From contig JADGJL010000197.1 of assembly GCA_027600665.1 (NCBI GenBank), positions 1 to 24,032 of the forward strand: 24,032 bases of DNA, written 5' to 3'. Source of the stretch: Irineochytrium annulatum (taxonomy: Eukaryota; Chytridiomycota; Chytridiomycetes; Chytridiales; Chytridiaceae). Made by a program: the position numbers and the translations under genes. The notes under the pieces are model-generated. The model saw only the letters and a program-made list of their open reading frames with translations. It was not told the DNA's origin and did no database searches. Positions 9,996-20,850 of the stretch are shown here, one piece after another (within the stretch, counting starts at the first letter, position 1; each line of letters opens with the position of its first letter).

Positions 9996-10849
9996 CTATC
10001 CCCGCTTGACGTTGGGACCCGGCTGCGTATCCATGGCGATAACCACGCTTCCTGACGTGTCAGCTGATATGCCTGCCATGGTATTGAACCCGACGACTGA
10101 AAGAATGTCGCCACGCTGAAGTGACACAACCCTTGAAATGATGGCATTATGCCGGTTCCCGTTGCAAACAACCCGTGGCGAAAGGGTTCTGTGGTCGAAA
10201 TTCATGTTGATGACGTATGAGCCGCTCTTGTCAAGACTCAATCAAACAGGTAAAAAGAGCAAATTGCCAGCTTTACCTGTACTATCACAACTGAATCAAC
10301 ATCATCGCTGGCCCGAATCACTTTGTAAAAACGCGCATCCGCCTCTTCAGCTTTGCACAACCACAGCCCCTTCCGCGGGTACCGCGTGGACCACCAAACG
10401 CGCAGAGCGATGACGTCACCGGCAGCAGCGTTGACCTCCACCCCGGCAGTGGCACCTTCTAGGCCAGCGACCTTCTCCTTCAACGCATCAAGCCCGTAGA
10501 AATCCGCGTCCTTGATCAGCTGGCGCAGCATGAAGTCCGAGAGCGGTGGGAGGTCATCGTAGACCAAAAATCTGAGTATATGCTCGAACACGTCGCCGTC
10601 TCTTGGTATGAAATACGGCTCGTCGGCCCCGTTCGTTTTGAAGTTGTCGCTTAGCATCCCGGAGAAGAACGAGTTCGAGTGAGACAAGAGAACGTCGCGG
10701 CTTGTGTGGAATAGCCTGTCGCCAACGCGGAGGAGGATCGGGTCGAATCTTGAACAATCGTTGGTCCAGAAGGCCTGCATCTGTCGCGTTTGGGCCTCCA
10801 GCGCCTGCCGGTCGGCGTCCAGAGCGGCTCGTTCGGCGTCGACGGGCAT
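9996..10849 (-). CDS. BTB/POZ protein with KCTD-type tetramerisation domain
   Basis: Predicted exons on the minus strand are 10849-10277 and 10226-9996, giving 267 residues with an in-phase 50-nt intron. Residues 1-27 form a short charged helix with coiled-coil character (AERAALDADRQALEAQTRQM). A potassium-channel-tetramerisation BTB domain spans about 38-127: ILLRVGDRLFHTSRDVLLSHSNSFF, then FIPRDGDVFEHILRFLVYDD and LIKDADFYGLDAL. Such proteins oligomerise and often act as adaptors for cullin-3 ubiquitin ligases. The ~140-residue C-terminal part (KGLWLCKAEEADARFYKV, SGSYVINMNFDH, LQRGDILSVVGFNT) reads as alternating beta strands with a late RGD-type turn, loosely like a C1q/TNF-type jelly roll. 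That fold is inference. An in-frame TTG lies five codons upstream, but the ATG at 10849 is the first standard start. Confidence 0.82.
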
Positions 10850-11327
10850 CAAAGTAAAGTCCAATGCTGGGAGACGAGCGGTGGCGGATCAAGGCGATAA
10901 GAATGTCTCCCGATCAGTCTTGCCAAAACCACTGTAGCTGTCGCTGGCAGATGTTTTCGACGCCATTCGTCCCGACCGCACCACTGACACGCGCCGGCAG
11001 GCGAAGACCACCATTGCAGGAGCCGCTGGTCCTGGCGCCGTGCTAATAGCTATCGTAATCGCCTTGAGGGTTGATGTATCTGTTTATAAGTGACATTGCC
11101 GGATGCGAGAAGTCGTAAAGGGAAGTTCAGAATGCCATTTAGAGTAACTTTGACCGACGCTGAAATGCAAGGGGGAGCGGACCAAGCTGCTAACGCGCAC
11201 CGCGCGCGTGGGGCGAGTCCTGGGCCGCACCCGGTTTTAAACTATAAGCACCCCTCCCGGTCCGCCGAGGGCCGCCAATTCTCTCTCAACATCCAACCTT
11301 CACTTTACGGTCGACCTCCCTGTCAAG
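10850..11327. other. divergent promoter region between the BTB gene and the aspartic protease
   Basis: This 478-base intergenic stretch must hold the promoters of both flanking, divergently transcribed genes. Apart from the TATA-like element at 11243 I see no clear motif, and no supportable ORF. Confidence 0.5.
11243..11248 (+). promoter_or_regulatory. TATA-like element of the aspartic protease gene
   Basis: TATAAG lies 85 bases before the ATG at 11328, in GC-rich surroundings where it stands out. The following leader is pyrimidine-rich, as is common near fungal transcription starts. The assignment is by position. Confidence 0.4.
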
Positions 11328-12632
11328 ATGATGCCGCGGCCGCACCTCCTCGCCCTCCTGCTCGCCGCCGTCGGCCTCGTCGTCGACGTCCCGCTCGCTG
11401 GCGCCCTCACGACGCTCCAGATGTCCAGGAGCCTGCCCGAGGCGTCGCATGCGCCCGTGTCCCTAGCCTCGCGGCTGCGCCGGTTGAATGTAGCTGGCGC
11501 TCCGGCTGCCAGACGTCGAAGGGCCGATCAAAATGAGAGGCTCGCCAACGCCGGCGATGTCTACTACACGGTCCAGGTCGCCATCGGGCAGGGCCAAATG
11601 GTCGATATTCTTTTGGACACAGGCTCCAGTGATACATGGGTGCGCGGACCTAGTAAGCGTCCTTCCCTTTCTCTTTGCATTGTGAAGATGCTGACCGTCC
11701 TCCTTTGCTTGACAGACTGCGCCTCGGCCGATAACTCTTGCCAAGGCCCGTCCCTGAACACGTCCGACTCAACAGTCCACAAAACCGCGTCCATTTTCTC
11801 GATCAACTACGGCATCGGGCACGTCTCCGGCTCCGTCTACACTACCCCATTAACGCTCGACGGCCTGACGGTTCCCGCCCTGAACATAGGCGTCTCCCTC
11901 ATCGAGGCTTCCCTGCCCTCCCAGCAGGGCATCCTCGGCCTCGGGTTCCCGCCCCTGTCCGACATCAAGAGGTCTGGCGCGCCCGGGGTTTCCACCATGA
12001 TGGACGCCGGCGTCAACACGTTCGGCGTGTTTTTGAGCCGCGCAGGTCAGGACGGCGAGATCACGCTCGGCGGCGCCGACCCCAAGAGGTACAAGGGCGC
12101 TGCGACCTACATCCCGCTCAGCGCCGAGACGTACTGGCAGGTCGCGTTCGCCGGCGCAACCATGTCGCTCGCCGGCAACACGAGCGGGCCGAACGGCGCG
12201 GGTGAGGCCTTGGCAATCGACCTCGCGGGCGGGCTCACGGATGCGATTCTTGACACTGGGACCACGTATGCAGTCTTCCTTCACCTTGACACTCCATGTA
12301 TCATTTTAACAAGGATTTTCGCTTTGTTTAGGTACGTGATGGTAACCTCTGCTGTCGCCGCGGCGGTTGCGAAGCTGGTAGACCCGACGTCGGATGGATT
12401 CACGGTCTCGTGCACGACGAACAAGGACGTGGTGCTCAGGTTCGGCGGCGCGGCGTTCGCACTGCCCGCCGAGGGGTACATGGTTGACAACGGGGACGGG
12501 ACTTGCGGGACGGTGTTCGTCGGTGGGGCGCCAGGGATCGCCATCCTCGGTGAGGCGTTCCTGCGATACTGGTACACGCTGTTCGATGGTCCTGGGAGGC
12601 GGATCGGGCTGGCGCAGGCGAATCACGCCTGA
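11328..12632 (+). CDS. secreted pepsin-like aspartic protease (family A1)
   Basis: Predicted exons are 11328-11652, 11716-12265 and 12332-12632, giving 391 residues. A signal peptide covers about 1-26, followed by a propeptide with a basic, dibasic-rich processing region (RRLNVAGAPAARRRRA) just before the mature domain. The two catalytic motifs are LLDTGSSDTW (Asp97) and ILDTGTTY (Asp288). Tyr140 in INYGIG is the flap tyrosine, and QGILGLGFP, ITLGGADPKRYKG and the C-terminal AILGEAFLRYWYTLFD are standard A1 landmarks. It would digest extracellular or vacuolar protein at acid pH. No GPI tail is seen. Both introns (63 and 66 nt) are multiples of three without stop codons, so the DNA is open from start to stop. 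Their gtaagc/gtatgc donors, pyrimidine-rich acceptors and the family alignment all favour removal. The ATG at 11328 is followed directly by a second ATG. Confidence 0.93.
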   Translation: MMPRPHLLALLLAAVGLVVDVPLAGALTTLQMSRSLPEASHAPVSLASRLRRLNVAGAPAARRRRADQNERLANAGDVYYTVQVAIGQGQMVDILLDTGSSDTWVRGPSKRPSLSLCIVKMLTVLLCLTDCASADNSCQGPSLNTSDSTVHKTASIFSINYGIGHVSGSVYTTPLTLDGLTVPALNIGVSLIEASLPSQQGILGLGFPPLSDIKRSGAPGVSTMMDAGVNTFGVFLSRAGQDGEITLGGADPKRYKGAATYIPLSAETYWQVAFAGATMSLAGNTSGPNGAGEALAIDLAGGLTDAILDTGTTYAVFLHLDTPCIILTRIFALFRYVMVTSAVAAAVAKLVDPTSDGFTVSCTTNKDVVLRFGGAAFALPAEGYMVDNGDGTCGTVFVGGAPGIAILGEAFLRYWYTLFDGPGRRIGLAQANHA

Positions 12633-13174
12633 GGTTATCTTGTTGGGTTCTTAACTTTCTTCTGCTGCGGCTTTCCTCCGCTACGACTTTCTTTCAGCAC
12701 GTGTATTTCTCGTCCTTACTTTACATGCTTTTATTTTATATTTTTTTATTTGGGAACGTCCTTCGTCGCTTCCTTTCTACCTGGATCAATTTTGCAAGTC
12801 CTGTCTGACTTTATGCTTTTAATTTATAATATTATTTGCTGTATTGCCGCAATGCAGTAGCGTACTGACATTATACAAACTATATTTTGATTAATACAAC
12901 GCAAATTCATTTAACGAAACGCTGCAAGGCCTGGATTAAATTATCTTGGAAGACATAAGGCAACGAGAACAAATTGCTTTCCTCCAGCGACAGTTACGTC
13001 TTAACTTAACAGCCCACCCACAAAATGAACAGATGCCGACCCACGTCTGGTAGCCTCCGCTTTACCAGATTTAAGAGCAACACCGCGCGTACAGCCTTTA
13101 TACCGCAACCGCCTTGCAAAGCAACACCACACGTACAGCCTTTATACCGCAACCCCCGCCTGCAGCCTTTGTAT
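12633..13174. other. convergent 3' spacer with a minisatellite
   Basis: This spacer lies between the ends of the aspartic protease (+) and the Gln/His-rich gene (-). Bases 12640-12910 are T-rich and then AT-rich, as expected for the protease 3' UTR. From 13076 onward it is occupied by the 44-bp repeat annotated separately. No gene is supportable. Confidence 0.55.
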
Positions 13175-13190
13175 TTATACCGCAACTCCG
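13076..13190. repeat. 44-bp tandem minisatellite (two full copies and a partial third)
   Basis: Copies start at 13076 and 13120 with agcaacacc, share gtacagcctttataccgcaac, and are followed by a degenerate third copy (gcctttgtatttataccgcaac, about 13164-13185). On the minus strand each copy carries GCGGTATAAA. The stop codon (TAA at 13177-13175) of the minus-strand Gln/His-rich gene lies inside the third copy. Confidence 0.8.
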
Positions 13191-15151
13191 CCCCTCTCCT
13201 CCCACCTCCATCGGCCCGTCCTCCCACCTTCGCCGCCCGCTGCCACCGCTACTACCCCGCCGGACCCGCCGGCCGCTATACCTCCCGAGATGGCACCCGC
13301 GCTCCCAATCGACTCCGGCATGACACCCCTTCGTTTTCCCGCCTGCCCCGCCCGTCCCACCAGCTGCACCAGCGGGTTACACGGCGCCGACTCCGGGTGA
13401 GACTGCAGTTGATGTCTCTGCGGGGATTGAGAGTGCTGGTGCTGATGTTCCTGTTGCGACCGGTCCGCGGATTGAGACTGGTAGTAATGTTGTCGCTGCG
13501 GGGAATGCGATTGACGGTGCTGTTGATGATGCTGTTGCTGTTGATGGTGATACGCGGCGTGGGCGTACGGGTGATGGTGATGCGCCGGCCGCGGCATCGA
13601 AAAGTGTTCATAGTCACCGCCCTGCGGGTTATGGTTGTTCGGCTGCGGCGACTGTTGCGATCCTCGTCGCTGTCGCTGCTGCGGCTCCTGCTGTTGATGC
13701 TGCTGATGCTGTTGCTGCGGCTGATGCGGCCGGCCGACGGTCGCGCGATACTTCCATACCCATTGACCCCGGAGTTCCTTTGGGATACATATCCGACCCT
13801 CCTCCGCAAGGTGATTCGCGCGCACCATGCCCCGTACGACTAGCTGGTCCATCTCGTCTTTTTCGTCCGAAAGAAAGATGTCCACGATGTCGTTCAGGCA
13901 CGCGACCACGAAAGCAAAGCTCGGCGGCAGCATCGCGTGTTCGCTAACATCGTCAATCCCCGAGACCTTAGGCGGCTTCTTCCGCTTCTGCTTGGCCGGC
14001 GGGCGGGTGAACATGCCGTCGACGACAAATTCGAGGAGGTCGTCCGCTGTGTGACCATCGAACCTTAGAAAGCCGGCTTCCTTCTGTTACCACCAAACGA
14101 GCAGGTTAAAAAAAACCCGAAAAAAAATTATAATGTTGCGAAGCGCCGTTACGCGCCCAACCTCTATTTGATGCAGAACGATGACATTACTAACCTTCGG
14201 CCCACCGAAAGGATGCGGCGCCTTCAGCGCAAAGACCTGCCCCGCGAGCGCGTACGTGAGCCGATCGCGTCGGCAGGGGTTCCCGTGCGTCGCGAGGAGA
14301 TGCGAGAGCGCGCGCGACACGACGTCAAGCGCCTGCACGGCGTGGGGCGAGCTTCCCGGCGCCGGCGCCAAAAGGGGCCCCGTCGCCGCCTGGAAGGTCG
14401 AAGTCGCGGGATCGTACGTCAGCGTCGGACACGTAAAGGTCTGCTGGGTGGTGGTCGGCTGCTGGTACGGTTGGAGCTGGTCGGTGGATGGGGATGGCTG
14501 CTCGCGCTTCACCACAGCCATCGGGGGCATTATTCGCAAGGGCGTGACGGGAGCGGAGTGGTTAGTATTCGCGAAAAGCTGTGATGTCACGTTCGGAACG
14601 ATGGGGCGAAGCGGAGTCGGGCCGCCGGAGGTAGGGTAGGAAGCAGGGTCGCGATATTGCTGATGCTGATTGAACTGATTCAACTGAGTGCTGGGGAGTT
14701 GACTGTCGCGGCTGAGGACGGCCAGAGTTTGCGAGGCCTGGATGGCGGCCGTGTCCAGGGCGGTCATCAAATTGGGCGCAATCGCGTTGTAAGCCTGAGG
14801 GGGTGCCGCCGAAGGGTAAGCCAACGTCGAGTCGCCCAAGGCCGCTGCTGACGCAGTGGTAGCCGCTGCCATAGCCCTTGCCGCCGATTGATGGAGGGTC
14901 GGGTGTCGCATCGGCTGGTAGTTGTTTATCGGATCGGCCGACGCGGCGCGGAAAGCCGGAGCCGGCAAGTTGGTGGGGTCCATCTCGGAGGGTACACCTC
15001 CCATCGTCCGCACCCCTTGCGCGATCGACGACTCCGAGCGCGGTTTGACCGAGCGCGGGGGGAAGGCCGACGTCGCCAAGGCGTCGATGTCGACACCTCC
15101 GGGGTCCGTTGCCAGCAGGTCGTCCGCGTCCATTGGAATAATACGACCCAT
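13175..15151 (-). CDS. Gln/His-rich protein of unknown function
   Basis: Predicted minus-strand exons are 15151-14195 and 14083-13175, joined by a 111-nt intron with donor gttagt, giving 620 residues. I do not recognise the family. The N-terminal ~250 residues are Pro/Ala/Ser/Gln-rich and disordered in appearance. A central ~190-residue core looks folded: HAVQALDVVSRALSHLLATHG, YALAGQVFALKAPHPFGG, GFLRFDGHTADDLLEFVVDGM, a basic patch (PAKQKRKKPP) that could be a nuclear signal, then FAFVVACLNDIVDIFLSDEKD and GRICIPKELRG. Then come ~120 residues of Gln/His repeats and a Gly-rich tail. This arrangement suggests a nuclear regulator, but that is inference. ATG 15151 is the first in-frame ATG. The frame stays open to 15259, where a tttag acceptor sits, so a 5' exon may exist. 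The C-terminus runs into the minisatellite. Confidence 0.6.
13410..13740 (-). repeat. polyGln/His-coding CAG/CAA/CAC-rich tract
   Basis: On the minus strand this stretch is a mixture of CAA, CAG, CAC and CAT codons encoding alternating Gln and His runs within the unknown protein. The codons are mixed rather than pure, so it is a cryptic repeat and not one uninterrupted microsatellite. Confidence 0.7.
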
Positions 15152-15869
15152 TCGTTCCGTTCGGTCACGGTCCGCTACAATTCGTTGCTCGGGACTGTTT
15201 GCTGAGACCGGAAAGTTGACTCCAACCAATCGGCCGTGGTACGAAGCCCGCTTCCGCTCCTAAAGAGCGTCCAACCAACTCGGGGAAGAACTTTAACTTG
15301 TTTGGAACTGACCTACCTCGCGTGCTGATTACGCAGCAACCAACCGCAACGTCTTAACCTTTCTGCCTCCCAGTCTGGCGACAATTGAACTAGAGGAAGG
15401 AGAGCCATATTATTTTTAACAAAACTCTTTATTTTTATAACTTTATTCTATTTTGAAAATAAAATAAAAGGGAGTTCTACTATTCCTTAAGAACGTGGAC
15501 CTTCTGCAGCAAGCATCGGGACCGCTTCCCTGCGTCAACGTTGTTGGCAGGATAAATAGCCATATTCATATTTGCGTTCGTAATAGGAGACAATGTAAAT
15601 TATGCGGGTTGGTTGCCTTCCTTGCTGCTGGTCGATGCGTCTCGTGGCGTGCGGCGGCGGACGGTATGACTCGCCGCGTCGAGGGCAACGCGTTGATAGC
15701 CCCGTCCTCACTCCATATCGGAGGCGTCGGCGGCATACGGAATGAGTGAGTGGAAGTCCGGCACGATCTAATCTGAAAAGACAAGTCACTCAATCCGTGA
15801 TCTTAACAAGCTCGCCACGCCGTCTCCTCCCCCAACTCGTCCCCCGCCGCCAACTCGTCGCCCTTAACC
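15152..15869. other. divergent promoter region between the Gln/His-rich gene and LEU1
   Basis: Bases 15405-15475 form a strongly AT-rich block that separates the two divergent leaders. On the minus strand, an ATG at 15408 followed by a gtaggt donor (15316) and a tttag acceptor (15260) could form a short 5' exon of the Gln/His-rich gene, but it does not join in the frame of the ATG at 15151. No other gene is supportable. Confidence 0.5.
15667..15672 (+). promoter_or_regulatory. Gcn4/CPC1-like half-site before LEU1
   Basis: TGACTC lies about 200 bases before the LEU1 ATG. It matches the core of the Gcn4/CPC1 site that drives general amino-acid control of fungal biosynthetic genes. A six-base match occurs often by chance, so support comes only from its place before an amino-acid gene. 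No CCGG-N2-CCGG Leu3-type site was seen. Confidence 0.25.
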
Positions 15870-18400
15870 ATGTCAGCCGCTGAAGGAGCCCCGCGCACGC
15901 TCTACGACAAGGTCTTCCAGGAGCACGTCGTCCACGAGGACAAGGATTCAGGAAACTACCTGATCTACATCGACAGGCACCTTGTCCATGTGAGTTTGCA
16001 ATGCAGGATCGAGTTCGGGGGCGCGGTTGATGGGATGCAACGGTTGTTTGGGGTGAAGGCTGTAATGCGTGGTGTGCTGATCGCATATGATAATGACAGG
16101 AGGTGACCTCGCCGCAGGCCTTCGAGGGTCTTCGCATGGCCAAGAGGAACGTGCGGAGAACGGATCTTACGCTTGCAACTCTGGACCACAACATTCCGTG
16201 AGTATAGTAGTCTGCTGTGTTCTTTGTGGCCGCCGAAATCTGACGTCGCGTTCTCAGTACCTCGTCAAGGAAGAACTACAAGTCCGTTAAAACCTTTGTG
16301 GAGGAGCAGGATTCGCGCTTGCAGTGCACGACTTTGGAGGAGAACGTTGTCGACTTTGGAATCAGCTATTTTGGTTTATCGGATAAGAGGCAAGGGATCG
16401 TGCACGTTATTGGCCCTGAACAAGCTTTCACTCTTCCGGTTCGTTTGCTTCGTTGCTTTCGATGACTCGTAGTCGTGCTGACGATTGTTATGCAGGGCAC
16501 CACCTTGGTCTGCGGAGACTCCCACACCTCGACGCATGGCGCCTTCGGAGCCCTCGCGTTCGGCATCGGCACCTCTGAAGTTGAGCACGTTCTTGCGACG
16601 CAGACCCTTCCGCAAAAGAAGTCCAAGAACATGCGTATCCTCGTCGAGGGCCATCTCTCGGACGGAGTCACATCGAAGGACCTGATGCTCCACATCATCG
16701 GCGTCATCGGCACCGCTGGAGGCACGGGCGCAGTAATTGAGTTCTGCGGGCCCGCGATCGAGGCCCTGTCGATGGAAGCCCGCATGTCCATGTGCAACAT
16801 GTCGATTGAGGGCGGTGCAAGGGCGGGCATGGTTGCGCCGGACCAGGTCACGTTTGACTACCTCAAGGGCAGGCCGATGGCGCCCAAGGGCGAGCTTTGG
16901 GACCGCGCGGTGGCGCACTGGAAGACTCTTCGGTCCGACCCGGGAGCGAAGTTCGATATCGACGTGAAGATCAGCGCGGCGGATGTCATCCCGACCGTCA
17001 CGTGGGGCACCAGCCCGCAGGACACGGTCCCGATTACGGGCTCGGTGCCGGACCCGAAGACGCAGCCCGAGGCGAAGAGGGCGGGCATGCAGCGTGCGCT
17101 CGAGTACATGGGACTCGTGCCTAACACACCGATGTCGGAAGTGAAGATTGACAAGGTCTTCATCGGGTCCTGCACCAACTCGCGTATCGAGGACCTCCGC
17201 TCGGCGGCACGCGTCGCCAAGGGCCGCAAGGTGGCGTCCAATATCATCACCGCCATGGTAGTGCCCGGATCGGGCCTGATCAAGAAGCAGGCCGAGGCAG
17301 AGGGCATCGACCGTATTCTGATCGAGGCCGGGTTTGACTGGAGGGAGGCTGGGTGCTCCATGTGCCTTGGCATGAACCCGGATCAGCTAAGACCGCAGGA
17401 GCGATGCGCGTCAACGTCGAACAGGAACTTTGAGGGCAGGCAGGGACCGGGTGGCAGGACGCACCTCATGAGCCCAGCTATGGCGGCCGCCGCTGCTATT
17501 GCTGGCCATCTCGTTGACGTCAGGTCCTTCCAGCCCAAGGACTCCGACTCGGCCGTCGTCATGCTCGACTCCAAGGATTTCCTCGACGATGACGTCCCTG
17601 TTGCCCCCGAAGCCCGCAACCCGCCCGCCGGCCCTGCCACGACCTCTTCCACTGCCGCTGCCGCTGACACCGCCCCCGTACCGGCCGCCGTTTCCCCGAC
17701 GGGCGGCATGCCCCCCTTCACGACCCTGACTTCCGTTCCGGCACCCCTCCGCGCTTCGAACGTCGACACTGATAAGATCATCCCGAAACAGTTCCTCAAG
17801 ACCATCCAGCGTACCGGCCTCGGGTCCGCTCTCTTCTTCGAGGACCGCTACCTCGACGGCGACATGGCCAAGCCCGACCCGAAGTTTGTCCTCAACCGCG
17901 CACCTTACAACAAGTCTACCATCCTCGTCGCCGGCGAGAACTTCGGGTGCGGGTCCAGCCGCGAGCACGCGCCTTGGGCCCTGATGGACTTCGGGATCCG
18001 GTGCGTGATCGCCCCGAGCTTTGCGGACATCTTCTTCAACAACTGCACAAAGAACGGCATGCTGCCGCTCGTCGCGCCCGCTGACGTGTGTGCCAAGTTG
18101 ATGGGCGTTGCCGAGCGTGGGGGCGTTATTACGGTGGATCTGGTGAAGAGGGAGGTGGTTGTGGATAGGGACACTGAGGCGCAGGGGACGAAGATCGCGT
18201 TCAAGGTCGATGAGGGGATCAGGGCGAGGCTCATAGAGGGTTTGGATGACATTGGCGTGACCATGGGGAAGCTGGCGGAGATTGTCAAGTTTGAGGCGTG
18301 GAGGAGCGGGGCGTGGCCGTGGTTGGACGGGGCTGGGTATGTCGGCGCCGGTGGGAAGGTAGCCGTGCAGAGGACGGCGAAGAAGACTACGGAGTGGTAG
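15870..18400 (+). CDS. LEU1: 3-isopropylmalate dehydratase, fused large and small subunits (leucine biosynthesis)
   Basis: Predicted exons are 15870-15989, 16100-16197, 16258-16438 and 16496-18400, giving 767 residues, close to yeast Leu1. The enzyme isomerises 2-isopropylmalate to 3-isopropylmalate, the second committed step of leucine synthesis, using a 4Fe-4S cluster in the cytosol. The N-terminal large-subunit part begins [12 protein letters not shown] and has the [18 protein letters not shown] segment. The cluster ligands are Cys359 in GSCTNSR and Cys420/Cys423 in GCSMCLGMN. After a Pro/Ala/Thr-rich linker (about 500-536), the swivelling small-subunit domain begins near residue 537 and carries [13 protein letters not shown] and [10 protein letters not shown] (first Cys 618). 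Fusion of the two subunits is the fungal arrangement, whereas bacteria keep LeuC and LeuD separate. All introns lie in the first quarter and the long last exon is unbroken. The ATG at 15870 opens directly onto the family's N-terminus with no targeting peptide. Confidence 0.97.
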
Positions 18401-18810
18401 TTGCTGCCGTCACCCTATTTCCTGAACTTTTATTATTTTGCAACTTCTCTTTGATAAATGCTTTGGTTCGTTGTGAAAATGTCCATTGCTAAATATACAG
18501 ACGTGTGGACTTGAACAAAATATCCAGTTGTCCAGCGGCATTCCGCTTAACTTAGCTCGTCTCACGTGGCTAGTCCCTCTTGTAATCCCAAGAAGTATTC
18601 TTCTGTCGACAGCTTTTTGTTTGTTCCATCTCTTCCTTTAGGTTTGACGCTGGTGCTTATTCTCCATTGCATCAATCAATAGAACCTTCAACGTTGCTTA
18701 TAGGTGCACTCAACTCAATGTCTTTTCGACGACCAAGACGGAACGATGAACAAAAAAATTTAGATGAGAAAATACAAACGAAGTATTTTCATGAATAAAA
18801 AAATACAACT
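18401..18810. other. convergent 3' spacer between LEU1 and the thiolase
   Basis: About 410 bases of AT-rich sequence lie between two genes that end toward each other. It contains T-rich stretches on both sides and A-runs near 18754-18805, consistent with two 3' UTRs and polyadenylation regions. No ORF or RNA gene is supportable. Confidence 0.6.
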
Positions 18811-20146
<1,336 letters not shown>

Positions 20147-20850
20147 GGTTGCGGGGTGGAAGTGTTTAGACTGCAGAAGAGTGGGGATCAGGAAGGTCGT
20201 GATATAAATCGAAGGGGGGCAATCAGCCGACGAGATGGAGGCACCAACAAGGCCCACTGCTTCTTCGGACTCGCGTATCGATGACGGCGGGCTGCGGGTT
20301 GCGGTCCTCACCTGGCGTGAGCGATGGATGCGTGTTGATGTTGACTCCCGATTTCGGTCCGAACTTCGTCCGGGAACTGTGGCGACTGATCATGCGAGTA
20401 GCGCCGCACCCAACCACGGTGTCTTCCTCGAATGGCAATATATTTACTAACAATCAAAGGGAGCTCACGCACGTTGGAGCGAGGCGGCCGTCGTGGTGGA
20501 CGCGTCTCCCAAGGTCGAACCGTGTCGCAACCAGCCAGCATCGACGAAATGCCCGGTACTGGTAGCGGGGCGGCTCAGGACATGCTCACCAGCCCTGGAG
20601 AGACTCAGTCCGGTTGGTTTGATTTTGAGCGTGGTACACTTGATGCCCGTCGAAGAACTTTTATCCTCGACTGCTATCTTGTTGGAACAGCGATACATGC
20701 GGGCCGTGCTGTGGGACTTGCGGTAACCTCAAGCGTCGCGATTAAGCTCTTTGTTTTTCATTGTAAAATTTGAAAACTTCTATGACTTTGGCGAAAAAGC
20801 GCTAGTAAGCGAAATGAAAACGCGACATGATGCCAATGCTTGTGATATCC
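20147..20850. other. spacer between the thiolase and GH26-like genes, no clear gene
   Basis: About 700 bases that contain the thiolase promoter (right of 20146) and the 3' region of the GH26-like gene. Forward frames with true ATGs exist at 20235-20450 (71 codons) and 20432-20773 (113 codons, with a mildly hydrophobic tail ending VFHCKI), but neither has a recognisable domain and several frames overlap here on both strands. A small gene cannot be excluded, but I would not annotate one. Confidence 0.45.

Noticed and set aside
11328..12632. Aspartic protease as a single intronless 434-residue gene
   Set aside because: The two extra segments are hydrophobic inserts next to the catalytic motifs, flanked by good donor and acceptor sites. 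Removing them restores the normal family sequence.
13025..13843. Forward frame with repeated LYRNPRLQPLYLYRN-like peptides and a Leu/Arg-rich tail
   Set aside because: The peptide repeats come from the minisatellite and the tail is the antisense of the Gln/His codons of the minus-strand gene.
16376..16918. Antisense open frames across the LEU1 exon start
   Set aside because: They cross an intron boundary of an unambiguous gene and have no family signature.
20432..20773. Small forward ORF of 113 codons with a true ATG
   Set aside because: No domain, no supporting neighbour, and several competing frames on both strands in the same stretch. Left as a spacer comment.
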